From NCBI GenBank assembly GCA_049323435.1, contig JBMOMX010000012.1, positions 124,001 through 188,000 on the forward strand: a stretch of DNA of 64,000 bases, given 5' to 3'. Under the pieces are notes generated by a model, which saw only the letters and a list, made by a program, of their open reading frames with translations, made no database searches and was not told where the DNA came from. Both the position numbers and the translations under genes were made by a program. Of the stretch, positions 17,771 through 27,600 are shown piece by piece. This DNA comes from UBA11222 sp049323435. GTDB lineage: Bacteria; Pseudomonadota; Alphaproteobacteria; UBA11222. Position 1 is the stretch's first letter; every line of letters starts with the position of its first letter.

Positions 17771-18559
17771 TTACCTGCGCAGATTGGTGGTTGTGGACAG
17801 CATTTCATCCGAGGCGCTGATCACTTTCGAATTCATCTCATAGGCGCGCTGCGCGGTAATCAGCGAGGTAATTTCTGAAACCGGGTTCACGTTCGAGGTT
17901 TCAACAAAGCCCTGCAAGACTGTGCCATAACCCAGCGCGCCCGGCGTGCTGACCTGGGCAGCGCCCGAGGAAGGCGTCTCGTTAAACAGATTGTTCCCCT
18001 TGGCTTCCAGGCCGGCTTCATTAAAGAATATGGCAAGCTCCAACTGGCCAACGGTTTGGGATTCCACCTGTCCCGGCAATTTGGCCTGCACCTGCCCCTG
18101 TTTGTTGATGGTGATTTCCGTTGCCTCGGATGGAATGGAAATCCCCGGTCCCACCACAAATCCTTCCGGCGTCACCAATTGCCCCTCAGCGCTAATGGCA
18201 AGCGATCCGGCGCGGGTATAGGATTGTTCGCCGCTGGGCTGTTGCACACGTAAATAGCCGCGCCCTTGAATGGCTATATCATAGGGATTTCCGGTGGAAA
18301 CCACATTGCCCTGTTCAATGATGCGATAGACGGAGCCTGTCTTGACGCCCGAACCAACCTGCACACCGGAGGGAACGATAGTGCCGGCGTCAGAGGAATT
18401 GGACCCCACACGTTCCAGGCTTTGATATAGCAGATCCTGGAATTCCGCACGCTGGCGCTTGAAACCGGTGGTGTTCATATTGGCGATATTGTTTGAAATG
18501 ACTTCGACGTTCAATTGCTGGGCCAGCATGCCGGTCGAGGCGATATTAAGAGATTTCAT
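17771..18559 (-). CDS. flgG: Flagellar distal rod protein FlgG
   Basis: Distal rod protein of 262 residues, the standard length. The N-terminal rod motif is MKSLNIASTGMLAQQLNVEVISNNIANMNTTGFKR (heptad helix, export signal). The C-terminal FlgG/FlgE domain is ETSNVNPVSEITSLITAQRAYEMNSKVI. It is made second in the operon after flgF. A weak GAAGGT ribosome-binding sequence precedes the ATG. Confidence 0.97.
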   Translation of the reverse strand: MKSLNIASTGMLAQQLNVEVISNNIANMNTTGFKRQRAEFQDLLYQSLERVGSNSSDAGTIVPSGVQVGSGVKTGSVYRIIEQGNVVSTGNPYDIAIQGRGYLRVQQPSGEQSYTRAGSLAISAEGQLVTPEGFVVGPGISIPSEATEITINKQGQVQAKLPGQVESQTVGQLELAIFFNEAGLEAKGNNLFNETPSSGAAQVSTPGALGYGTVLQGFVETSNVNPVSEITSLITAQRAYEMNSKVISASDEMLSTTTNLRR

Positions 18560-18610
18560 AATTGTTACCTTCTGTTGCTGCCATTGTTGCCAGTTGAATC
18601 TTCCGTACGC

Positions 18611-19348
18611 CTACCGGATACGTGACAACTGGTCGATCGCTTTGCGGGTTAAATCATCTTCATTGTCGGTGAGTTGCGATGCCGACTGATATTTGCGCAT
18701 CACCTCGATCATGCGGGTGATTTCCGTGACCGGTTGTACATTGGAGGTTTCGAGACTGCCCTGAACCAGCGCGACTTTCCCCTTGGCCACCGGGACGCGC
18801 TCTTCATCGGTAGTCAGAAGGTTGCCGCCAATCTTCTTCAACGCCTGTTGATCAGTGAACGTGAATACACCTAGCTTCTGGGGGGTCAGGCCCGGGCCTG
18901 AAATGGTTCCGTCGGACGCGATATTGGGCAGTTCCGAACCTTGGGGAATGGTAATGCTTTTCATATCGGCGTTAAGCACAGCATATCCATCGGCGTTAAC
19001 AAGTTCGCCTTTATCGTTAAGGTGAAAATTTCCGTTGCGCGTATAGGCGATCTTGTCCTTGAATTGAACGGCAAAGTAACCATCACCGCTATTGGCCACG
19101 TCCAGCGGGCTGCCGGTCTGGACCATATTGCCCACCGACATGTTCCGCACCAGGCCATAGTCCAGAACAAAACTGATTTCCGGCACTTTGCCCGCGCCTT
19201 CGGTGTTAGCGGCGATATGTTCCTTGAACAGAACAGATTCCGATTTGAAAGAGTCTGTATTGGAATTGGCGATATTGTTGGCAATGACATCCATCTCGCG
19301 CTTAAGCGAGCTGAGATGAGAAAGACTGACCAGAAATGCGTTTTCCAT
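18611..19348 (-). CDS. flgF: Flagellar proximal rod protein FlgF
   Basis: Proximal rod protein of 245 residues with N-terminal LKREMDVIANNIANSNTDSFKSE and C-terminal ETSNVQPVTEITRMIEVMRKYQSA. It shares the FlgG architecture. It opens the flgF-flgG-flgA-flgH operon, 57 nt downstream of a sigma-54 promoter match, and ends 51 nt before flgG. Confidence 0.96.
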   Translation of the reverse strand: MENAFLVSLSHLSSLKREMDVIANNIANSNTDSFKSESVLFKEHIAANTEGAGKVPEISFVLDYGLVRNMSVGNMVQTGSPLDVANSGDGYFAVQFKDKIAYTRNGNFHLNDKGELVNADGYAVLNADMKSITIPQGSELPNIASDGTISGPGLTPQKLGVFTFTDQQALKKIGGNLLTTDEERVPVAKGKVALVQGSLETSNVQPVTEITRMIEVMRKYQSASQLTDNEDDLTRKAIDQLSRIR

Positions 19349-19404
19349 TTAATCCTCAGGCTTCTGCCATTCATTGGGTGCGCCAATGCGCCTGCAAACA
19401 CGGA

Positions 19405-19420
19405 TGCATGCGGCGTGCCA
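19405..19420 (-). promoter_or_regulatory. Sigma-54 promoter of the flgFGAH operon
   Basis: Minus-strand TGGCACGCCGCATGCA has GG and GC exactly 10 bp apart and matches TGGCACG-N4-TTGCA at all but one base. It lies 57 nt before flgF. Rod and ring genes of alphaproteobacteria such as Caulobacter are known RpoN/FlbD targets. Confidence 0.75.
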
Positions 19421-19629
19421 GTCTGTAACGGGAATTTATCGCTAATTTCCGCCATTTTCCGCTTCTGACGGAATGGCACGATGCGCCGGCCAGGATAATT
19501 TACCCGGCAATTTTTACCGGCAATGGGTGCTGGCGGGGAAAAAAGAAAGGTTTCCTTTACCCTTAATAGTTAGGTTCGATTAATAGAAAGCCTTCAATAT
19601 GTGAACTGATCCAGGGACCAGGCGGCATT

Positions 19630-20178
19630 ATGGCGAAAGCACCTGCAAAGATCGTCAAATCATCTGAGGAAGATGAAGCGCAACCGGATAATGCCGCTGA
19701 ATTGCCTCAGCCCGGCAAGAAGCCGATACCTGGAAAAATGATCGTGCTGTATGCCGGCGCCGCGCTGCTGGTTCTGCTGATCGGGGGCGGAACGGCAGCC
19801 TATTTCATGGGAATGTTTGATAGCCAGGATGAAGCGCATGCGGACAGCGCAAAAGAAGAAGAAGGCGAGCAAAAGGCGGTCTTCTATGATCTTCCCGAAA
19901 TTCTGGTCAACCTGAACAGTTCTGGCAAAAAGGAAACCTATCTCAAGATCCGGATCGCGCTGGAACTTGAAAACGGCGAAATATTGACAGACCTGGAACC
20001 GCTGATGCCCAGGGTAATTGATAATTTCCAGGTGTTTTTACGGGAAATGCGGGTTGAGGATATATCCGGATCGGCCGGCATGATCCGACTGAAGGAAGAA
20101 ATGCTGCAACGTATCAATCTATCGGTGGCGCCACTGAAAGTGAAGGACGTGCTGTTTAAGGAAATGCTGATCCAATAG
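19630..20178 (+). CDS. fliL: Flagellar basal-body protein FliL
   Basis: Inner-membrane protein of 182 residues that surrounds the stator. A cytoplasmic charged N-terminus is followed by one transmembrane helix (about 39-60, VLYAGAALLVLLIGGGTAAYF), an acidic linker and a periplasmic FliL domain. That domain includes the segment FYDLPEILVNLNSSGKKETYLKIRI split across about 94-118, and ends with REEM-type helix residues and VKDVLFKEMLIQ. It opens the second flagellar operon, divergent from flgF, and is 31 nt before fliM. Confidence 0.95.
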   Translation: MAKAPAKIVKSSEEDEAQPDNAAELPQPGKKPIPGKMIVLYAGAALLVLLIGGGTAAYFMGMFDSQDEAHADSAKEEEGEQKAVFYDLPEILVNLNSSGKKETYLKIRIALELENGEILTDLEPLMPRVIDNFQVFLREMRVEDISGSAGMIRLKEEMLQRINLSVAPLKVKDVLFKEMLIQ

Positions 20179-20209
20179 CGCATAAACCACCAAAAGGAAC
20201 TCTGTCACA

Positions 20210-21340
20210 ATGGCAGACATTGAAGAACTTGACGATGATGCCATAGCCGCCCAATGGGAGGCGGAAATGGCGGCTGATGACGGCGCCAAAGACGGCAAGG
20301 GCGGTGACGCCATGGCGTCCGAATGGGAAGCTATGGCGGACAAGGAAGAGGATCCAACAGCCGGCGTCGTTGGCCGTGTTCTGAATCAGGACGAAATCGA
20401 TAGTCTGCTGGGTTTTGATGGCGACGATTCCGATAGTGATGACCGCAACGGCATCAAGGCGATGATTAATTCGGCGCTCGTTTCTTATGAGCGCCTGCCC
20501 ATGCTTGAAATCGTCTTCGACCGTCTTGTCCGGATGATGACAACTTCATTGCGTAATTTCACCTCGGATAATGTTGAAGTAAGTCTTGATAATATTACCT
20601 CTGTCCGGTTTGGCGATTATCTTAACTCCATTCCGCTGCCGGCAATTCTGGCGGTGCACCGTGCCGAGGAATGGGACAATTTTGGCCTGTTTACCGTTGA
20701 TTCCAACCTGATTTACTCAATTGTTGACGTTCTGCTTGGCGGGCGGCGCGGAACTGCCGCCATGCGTATCGAGGGGCGCCCTTATACGACGATCGAGCGA
20801 TCGCTTGTTGAACGCATGATTGAGGTGGTGCTGGAAGATATGTCGGCGGCGTTTGAGCCTTTGTCGCCGGTCACTTTCAAGCTTGACCGGATGGAGACAA
20901 ATCCCCGCTTTGCCGCCATTGCCAGACCCGCCAATGCGGCAATTCTGGTGCGGTTACGTATTGATATGGAAGATCGCGGCGGACGCATTGAACTCGTTCT
21001 GCCCTATGCGACGCTGGAACCCATCCGGGAACTGCTTCTGCAAATGTTCATGGGTGAAAAGTTTGGCCGGGACTCCATATGGGAAAACCATCTGGCTACC
21101 GAACTCTGGAACACGGAAATTCCGATCGAGGCGGTTCTTGATGAACAGGCATTGTCGCTTGGTGAAGTGATGAATTTTCAGGTTGGCCAGACTCTCATGC
21201 TTAACTGCAATCCAGATGCTATCATCAATATGCGCTGCGGGTCGGTTAGCCTGCTGACCGGACGCATGGGGCGTATGGGCAACAAAATCTCTGTATTGAT
21301 TACTGAAAATATCAAAAGTGAACTTGCAGTCAAACTATAG
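20210..21340 (+). CDS. fliM: Flagellar motor switch protein FliM
   Basis: C-ring switch protein of 376 residues. The usual N-terminal CheY-binding type motif, LNQDEIDSLLGF, sits at about residues 58-69, preceded by an unusual acidic extension. The extension contains two similar segments (AAQWEAEM and ASEWEAMA). The middle CheC-like domain includes LRNFTSDNVEVSLDNI and VDVLLGGRRG; the C-terminal SpoA domain ends GNKISVLIT. Known role: it binds CheY-P and sets rotation direction. Ends 9 nt before the DUF6468 gene. Confidence 0.96.
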   Translation: MADIEELDDDAIAAQWEAEMAADDGAKDGKGGDAMASEWEAMADKEEDPTAGVVGRVLNQDEIDSLLGFDGDDSDSDDRNGIKAMINSALVSYERLPMLEIVFDRLVRMMTTSLRNFTSDNVEVSLDNITSVRFGDYLNSIPLPAILAVHRAEEWDNFGLFTVDSNLIYSIVDVLLGGRRGTAAMRIEGRPYTTIERSLVERMIEVVLEDMSAAFEPLSPVTFKLDRMETNPRFAAIARPANAAILVRLRIDMEDRGGRIELVLPYATLEPIRELLLQMFMGEKFGRDSIWENHLATELWNTEIPIEAVLDEQALSLGEVMNFQVGQTLMLNCNPDAIINMRCGSVSLLTGRMGRMGNKISVLITENIKSELAVKL

Positions 21341-21349
21341 GAGGCGCTG

Positions 21350-21850
21350 ATGCCTGCTGGAATGATATTGGAAAGCCTGGTAGCCGTGCTTTTGCTGGTG
21401 ACCATCGGCTATTGCTTCATTCTGAATAAAAGACTGTCTTTGCTGCGCAACGGGCAGAGCGAACTGAACGATGTTGTGCGCCTGTTGAATGAAGCAGCCG
21501 AAAAGGCCAGAGTCGGCGTCGAACAGTTGCGGCGCAGTAGCCTGTCGATAGCAGAGGATTTGACGGAAAAAAATCGTGTTGGCAGGGCATTGGCGGACGA
21601 ATTGAGCATGATTGTCGAGTCCGGCAACAGTCTGGCGGACAGACTGGCCGGCGGTTTATCCTCCAGCCCCGCGACAGGCCGCAAACCGCAACCATTGGAA
21701 GCCTTGTCCCGTTTGGACGAAGGTTTTCGAAAAAAGGTAATTCGCCCCGATCATCCGCTGCGTGATGCGGAAAAATCACAGTCTGATCCGGTTCGCAAAG
21801 ATACTGCGGCCGAAAGCGATCTGCGACTGGCGCTGAAGGCGATGCGATAA
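21350..21850 (+). CDS. DUF6468 flagellar-cluster protein
   Basis: Protein of 166 residues with one N-terminal transmembrane helix (about 7-26) and a coiled-coil region covering about 28-95, then a low-complexity C-terminus. It fits the DUF6468 family, which is found in alphaproteobacterial flagellar clusters between fliM and motE. The function is unknown. TAGGAGG precedes the ATG and its stop overlaps the next start (TAATG), so it is co-translated with motE. Confidence 0.8.
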   Translation: MPAGMILESLVAVLLLVTIGYCFILNKRLSLLRNGQSELNDVVRLLNEAAEKARVGVEQLRRSSLSIAEDLTEKNRVGRALADELSMIVESGNSLADRLAGGLSSSPATGRKPQPLEALSRLDEGFRKKVIRPDHPLRDAEKSQSDPVRKDTAAESDLRLALKAMR

Positions 21851-22518
21851 TGGATATCGGCGTAAACAAGCTGCTGGACCGTATTCGTTTATTGCCGGTT
21901 GTCATGCTGAGCATTGCCATGCTGCTTGGATTAAAAATTGACGGCATATGGAATGGTGTTAGCGAAATACGGGCAGGGGTATCCGTGGCTAATGCCGAAA
22001 CCGCACCGGCAGAAGCTAAAGGCGCAGAACCGGCGGCCGGGCAGGCCGCCCCGGCGGACAAGGCTGAAATTAAATCCGGCGGCGTCAATGACATTTCCTC
22101 CATGAGCGAGTCTGAAGTTGCCCTCTTGCAAAAGCTTTCTGAGCGAAGGGAGGAGCTGGAACGCCAGTCGAAAATTCTGGAAACCCGTGAATCACTACTG
22201 ACAGCAGCCGAAAAACGAGTTGAAGAGCGGATCACACGTTTGAAGGAAATTGAATCTAGCGTGTCCGCGCTAATCGAACGTTTTGACAAGCAGGAAGAAG
22301 AGCGTCTGGCCAAACTCGTCCAGGTTTATGAAAGCATGAAGCCCAAAAGCGCAGCCGCTATTTTCGACCAGCTCGACATGGAGGTTCTGCTGGCAGTGGC
22401 CAAGCGCATGGATGAGGCAAAAATGGCTGAAATACTAAGCAAAATGACCGCCGATGCAGCTAAGCGCCTGACTATGGAAATGGCAAAGCAACTAAAACTC
22501 CCCAGTGTAACGGGTTAG
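21850..22518 (+). CDS. MotE-like flagellar chaperone
   Basis: Protein of 222 residues: N-terminal membrane or signal segment (about 14-31), Ala/Pro-rich linker, long coiled coil (about 88-150), and a C-terminal MgtE-N-like helical domain with VYESMKPKSAAAIFDQLD and LLAVAKRMDEAKMAEIL. That architecture fits MotE, a periplasmic chaperone described for MotC in Sinorhizobium, and related proteins. Its precise role here is inferred. Starts within the previous stop codon and ends 36 nt before cheZ. Confidence 0.8.
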   Translation: MDIGVNKLLDRIRLLPVVMLSIAMLLGLKIDGIWNGVSEIRAGVSVANAETAPAEAKGAEPAAGQAAPADKAEIKSGGVNDISSMSESEVALLQKLSERREELERQSKILETRESLLTAAEKRVEERITRLKEIESSVSALIERFDKQEEERLAKLVQVYESMKPKSAAAIFDQLDMEVLLAVAKRMDEAKMAEILSKMTADAAKRLTMEMAKQLKLPSVTG

Positions 22519-22554
22519 CCGTGGCGGCGGTTTAAAAATAGCGGGAATAAAAAA

Positions 22555-23181
22555 ATGAACAGTGCGGCATTTGAAAACTTTATCTCAACACAGATTGACG
22601 ATCTTCGGCAATCATCCGGCGGCATGGTTCCTGTGGATCAGCTAGCAGTGTTGCTGCGGACAGTATTTACCATGATGGATAAATCACTAGCCCCTGATAT
22701 TCATAATTTGCGCGATCAAATTGATGAGATGAGCAATTTTATCACCAATGCGCGCACGGAAATATCCAATATTCGCCCTAATTTTATGCGCGAAATTGAA
22801 ATTCCTGAGGCGACGGACGAACTGGATGCGGTTGTTATGGCGACCGAGGAAGCAACAAATACGATTCTGGATTCCGTCGAAAAGCTGGAAAATATTTGCA
22901 AAAGCTTAACCGGATCAGATGCTGACGAGATGAATGCGCTGATTGTAAAAATATACGAAGCTTCAAATTTTCAGGACATTACCGGGCAGCGTATCAGCAA
23001 GGTTGTTACCACGCTTCAGGGAATAGAGTCGCGGGTTACAAAACTGGTGGCGCTGTTTCCTGTCTCAGATACGGCCGGCAGTGACGGGCATGATAGGAAG
23101 GACACTCTTCTGAATGGCCCGCAACTGGCATCCCTGGCCAATGATCAAGACGATATCGACGCGCTGTTCGATAATAGTTAA
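22555..23181 (+). CDS. cheZ: CheZ-type CheY-P phosphatase
   Basis: Cytoplasmic protein of 208 residues, largely helical. The active-site segment ASNFQDITGQRISKV carries the Asp and Gln residues that CheZ inserts into CheY to remove its phosphate. The C-terminal end (DDIDALFDNS) resembles the CheY-binding tail of CheZ, which likewise ends in an acidic DDLLxxLGF-like segment. The N-terminal domain differs from enteric CheZ, as is usual for the alphaproteobacterial branch. It sits between stator-related genes, near its target FliM. Confidence 0.85.
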   Translation: MNSAAFENFISTQIDDLRQSSGGMVPVDQLAVLLRTVFTMMDKSLAPDIHNLRDQIDEMSNFITNARTEISNIRPNFMREIEIPEATDELDAVVMATEEATNTILDSVEKLENICKSLTGSDADEMNALIVKIYEASNFQDITGQRISKVVTTLQGIESRVTKLVALFPVSDTAGSDGHDRKDTLLNGPQLASLANDQDDIDALFDNS

Positions 23182-23213
23182 GCCATTTGGCACATCTGAA
23201 AGCCTTGCAAAAC

Positions 23214-23918
23214 ATGTTCGATGAGTCAGACATTCCGGTTGAGGCCCCAGCCGTTGCAGGCTCGCAATGGATTACGACATTTTGTGATCTCATCGCGCTT
23301 ATGCTGACATTTTTTGTGATGCTTTACAGCGTGTCCGCAAGAGATCCCTCGCGCGTAGATGCGACGGTCAGCAGCGTGACGGATAAATTTGCCAAATCCC
23401 GCGTCATATCGGAATTCGGAACGGTGGCCTCGCAGGCCGGCGTAGTGATGTTTGATCAGGAATATCTTGATTCAGTTATCAGCACCATCCGGGGGCGGGA
23501 TGCGAATGGGCAGGTTAAACAGATTAGCGTCACCAATGGAACTTTGATGGTGCGTTTTGTCAGGGACAATATTTTTGTTTCAAATACGGGTGTTTTGACA
23601 CAGCAAGGCGCAGCAATGGCGCGCGATATCGCCAGCGCCATGCGGCGGCGGGATGTGGGCGTTGTGCTTCCCGTGATTGAACTCAGATTAACTGTTCCGG
23701 CTGAAGAAATATCTGCGGGCGCCGCACCGGATGATACGCAATCTCCGTTAGCCATCCGCCAGGTCAGCCGTTTTGCGAAAAAGCTTGTTGAAGAGCAGGT
23801 TCCTGCTGAAGCCATCTCCACCCTGGTGCTTGAGGGGGATAAGCCTGCCTTCGACATGGCCTTTTACCTTTTATCCGATATTGAAAATTCTGAATCTGCT
23901 GCGCCAGGGTGGAATTAA
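23214..23918 (+). CDS. MotB-like flagellar motor protein, first copy
   Basis: About 234 residues. The single transmembrane helix reads TTFCDLIALMLTFFVMLYSVS and carries the MotB/PomB ion-channel Asp. The C-terminal half is a degenerate OmpA-like peptidoglycan-binding domain (VRFVRDNIFVSNTGVLTQQG). The ATG at 23214 is chosen because it gives the normal short cytoplasmic tail; a TTG at 23187 is possible. Neither has a strong ribosome-binding site. The stop overlaps the next gene (TAATG). MotA is not in the window. Confidence 0.82.
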   Translation: MFDESDIPVEAPAVAGSQWITTFCDLIALMLTFFVMLYSVSARDPSRVDATVSSVTDKFAKSRVISEFGTVASQAGVVMFDQEYLDSVISTIRGRDANGQVKQISVTNGTLMVRFVRDNIFVSNTGVLTQQGAAMARDIASAMRRRDVGVVLPVIELRLTVPAEEISAGAAPDDTQSPLAIRQVSRFAKKLVEEQVPAEAISTLVLEGDKPAFDMAFYLLSDIENSESAAPGWN

Positions 23919-24622
23919 TGCAGCAGGATGATCAGGATAATTTTTTATCGCCGCCGCCATCACCGCCGGGTAATCAGGCATGGCTGGTAACATTCAGTGA
24001 CCTGATGTCCCTGATGCTGGCGTTTTTTGTAATGTTGTTCAGCATGTCGCAATTGCAGACACAGGCATGGAAATCCATCGTCAGCGGGTTAAGCAATGAA
24101 CTGTCTCCCGGCCGTGAAAGAATGATATTGCAGCTAGAGACAGACGCGCGCCCGCTGCGCGTGCAGGAACCAAAGGGGATCGATCTGGGTTATCTGGAGA
24201 CTGTGATCCGTGAAAAATTCCGTAATCATGCGGTTCTGGCCAATGCGCGCATCGAGCGGCGCAAAGACCGGGTTGTCATCGGGCTTCCGGTAGGGATGCT
24301 TTTTTTGGCAGAGACGGCGCAACCCGCCGCTGAGGCCGGATTTGTGCTGGCAACAGTGGGCCAGTCACTTTCATCCATAAAGAACCGCGTGGAAATTCAT
24401 GTTTATTCACAAGATATGGACCGGCCCGCGCTTTCAGAAGATAGCCGGTTTGGCTCGGCCTGGGAATTGTCGCTTGGCCGTGCGGTAACGGTAAAAAAAT
24501 TACTGAAACAGGGCGGGCAAAGCCTGTCGATAGTACCTGTCGGTCATTCTGTTGCTGCAACCGCGGATTCCGCCCGCGGCGATATCGTGGAACTGGTGGT
24601 CAGGGAGTTAAACTCAAAATGA
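23918..24622 (+). CDS. MotB-like flagellar motor protein, second copy
   Basis: About 234 residues with the stator helix TFSDLMSLMLAFFVMLFSMS (channel Asp retained) and a C-terminal OmpA-like region with WELSLGRAVTVKKLL. The typical GHTD peptidoglycan-binding motif is replaced by VYSQDMD. The two adjacent MotB-like genes are diverged, not a recent tandem copy. Start ATG 23918 overlaps the previous stop; its own stop overlaps the next start (ATGA). The pair may form a heteromeric stator or have separate roles; this is inference. Confidence 0.82.
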   Translation: MQQDDQDNFLSPPPSPPGNQAWLVTFSDLMSLMLAFFVMLFSMSQLQTQAWKSIVSGLSNELSPGRERMILQLETDARPLRVQEPKGIDLGYLETVIREKFRNHAVLANARIERRKDRVVIGLPVGMLFLAETAQPAAEAGFVLATVGQSLSSIKNRVEIHVYSQDMDRPALSEDSRFGSAWELSLGRAVTVKKLLKQGGQSLSIVPVGHSVAATADSARGDIVELVVRELNSK

Positions 24623-27600
24623 GCTTCACCCCGACACGCCGGCTGCTTATGTGCGCCCTGGCGGTTTTTATTTCCGTTCTGACGGCCCCTGTGCAGGCGC
24701 AGCAGGCAATTAAAATACGCGCTGGTGCGCATTCGGAATATGGGCGCATTGTTTTTGAGTGGCCCGCAAAGACCGGGTTCAAGGCCGCCATCACAGGCAA
24801 TGAACTGACCGTTACTTTCGATAAACCATTCAAATCCAGCTATGCCGCCGTTACTAGCCAACTGTCAGATTATATCGGAACGCCAAAATCAATGCCCGGC
24901 GGGAAGGAAGTGCGCTTTCCGCTGCGCCGTGAATTTGGACTGGCAACACGCCAGTTTGACAGGCTCGTGGTAATTGATCTGCTGAAGACGCCGCCGGAAA
25001 AAAACCAGTTAACTGCAGCCGTTACGCCTGAGAGTAAACAGACGCTGCCGCGTGCAAAACCTGTTGCGCCAATATCCAAACCCGATAACCCCGTCGCAGA
25101 AACCGCACCCCCCCCCGTCAAGGCTGCCGCAGTGACATCAGAACGTGATGCAGCGGCAGCAGCCGCAGATCGTGAAAAAACTCTGGCCCTGGAACGTGAA
25201 GCAAAAAAGCGGGCGGAAGAGGAAAAAGTGGCCGCAGCTTTATTGCAGGCCAAAACCATCGAGGATGAAAAACAGGCTTCGATATCCAAAGCGGGGCAGA
25301 TTGAATTCGAATTGCGGGTGAAAGAAATTGCCGGCGGGCTGCGGTTGCGCTTTCCCTTTCCCAAGGATGTAGCAGCATCGGTATTCGTCCGGGGGGATTA
25401 TTTATGGGTGGTGTTTGACAAGCCCGCACATGTTGATTTGGCGATTCTGAGTTTGCTGAAGCGCGATGTGCTGTTGAGCGGCGAGCAGCTCGATGATCAG
25501 GACGCCACTGTTTTGTCATTCAAACTGGTGCGCGGATTTCTACCGCGTGTAGAGCGGCGTCATTCCGTCTGGCAGATTGACCTGCTCCCCGAAGCAGGCG
25601 CACCAGACGGTATTCTTCAGGTGATCCGGGAGCCTGAGGCGGAACCAGGCGGTCTGGTTCGCGTTCGTGCGGGCAATCCCGCCGGCCCCATTCATGTGAT
25701 TGACCCGGTCATTGGCGACCGGATGATTATTGCGCCGGTGCTCGAAGCGACACAGGCTGTTGTTGACAGCCGCAAATATGTTGATTTTGAATTGCTGGCG
25801 ACCAGTCAGGGGGTGGCATTGGTCGCGGGATCGGATCAGTTGAAAGTTGGCGTGGCGCCCGGCTCGATTGAAATTACCGCCACCTCCGGTTTGCAGATTT
25901 CTGATGAAGCAGCCCGCGCGCTGGGCGGCGCACAAATAGCGGGCGTGGTCCCGCAACCCCCGGCCTATATGGATTTTGAACGCTGGCGGCGCGGAAGCGC
26001 CGAAGAATATGCCGAAACACATAACCAGCTGCGCGCTGCCATCGGGTCAAGCAAACTGACGGCGCGCAAAGGCGCCCGAATGTCACTTGCGCAATTTTAT
26101 CTTGCCCACGGGCTGGAAGCCGAAGCGCGCGGTATTCTCGACATCATGGCCAGCGAAGATGAGAATATCGTCAATGATTCCTATTTCAACGGCCTGTCCG
26201 GCGTTGCCAATTATTATCTTGGCCGGTATGGCGATGCAGAGAAAAACTTATCAGCCCAAGGGTTGAAAAACGACTCCCATGCCAAACTTTGGATGGGTGC
26301 GGTGCGGGCACGTCAAAATCTGTGGAAGGACGCTCTGACGGCATTTGATAGCGGTTTCGCCGTGCTGGGAAAATATTCCCCCGAAATCCGTTCGGAAATG
26401 CGGATATTGGCAGGCACGGCAGCGCTGGCAATGGGAGAAACCGAACGCGCGGAACGCGAACTGAATAATGTGAAAATTGCAACCCTGCCTCCGAACAGAA
26501 AAAGTGAGGCGCAATTTTTGCAGGCTAACCTGCTGGAGGTTCGCGGCAAAACGGATGCGGCGCTGGACATGTATGACAAGGTTATCGCGGCCCATTACCG
26601 GCCAAGCGAGATTCCCGCGCGTCTGGCGCGTCTGCTGCTGCTGAATAAATTGAACAGCCAGGACAATGCCACGGTCATCAACCAGTTGGAGACGCTGCGT
26701 TATGCATGGCGCGGTGACGACACGGAATTAAAAGTTCTGGAGGCATTGGGCGCGCGCTATGCCGCCAATGGTGACTATCGCGAGGCCTTATCGGTGATGC
26801 GAAGCGCTGTTACCTATTTTCCGGCAACTGAGCGGTCTGCGCGCATTGCAGATCAGATGAATGAATTATTTGCCGATCTCTTTCTGAGAAATGGCCTGGA
26901 CAAGATGCCCGCGATCAAGGCGCTGGCGCTGTATTATGATTTTCGTGAACTGACACCACTTGGCACGGATGGCGATGAAATGATCCGCCGGCTGGGCGAA
27001 CGCCTGGTTGCGGTTGATCTGCTTGGTGAAGCGATTGAACTTCTGGATCACCAGGTCCGGTTCCGTCTGGAAGGAACCGCCAAGGCCCAGGTCGCGGTCA
27101 GGCTGGCGGTGATACAATTACTGGACAAGAAGCCTGCGATGGCGCTCGACACTATCCGTCGCACCCGTCAGACACGCCTGCCCGAAGATCTGACCTACAA
27201 GCGGCTGATATTGGAAGGGCGCGCACTATCGGAACTGGCTGAGTTCGAACAGGCGCTGGAGCTTATCGCCGGCCTGAATGATGTGGAAGCCAATCTGCTG
27301 CGCGCCGATATCTACTGGGCTGCGCAGGATTGGCCGATGGCGGCCACAAGCCTGGAGAAAGTGATAGGTGAGGGGGTCCCGCCGCCGGACAAGCCGCTTG
27401 ATCCGGCCGTGCAGGGGCGCATTATGCGGGCTGCCATCGCCTATGCGCTGGCAGGCCAGCAGGATGGGCTGGATAAATTGCGCGCCCGCTATGAAACGCA
27501 GATGGCGGTCAGCGCTTATGCCGACAGCTTTGATGTTATCAGCCGGTCCAGCACCCGCAATGGCGTCGCCTTCCGGCAACTGGCCAGCACCATCGCCGAT

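Noticed and set aside
19561..19600. Possible CtrA site before fliL (TTAA-like halves)
   Set aside because: The TTAA halves are 13 bp apart, and the other pairing is TTAG with a 6-bp gap. Neither fits TTAA-N7-TTAA.
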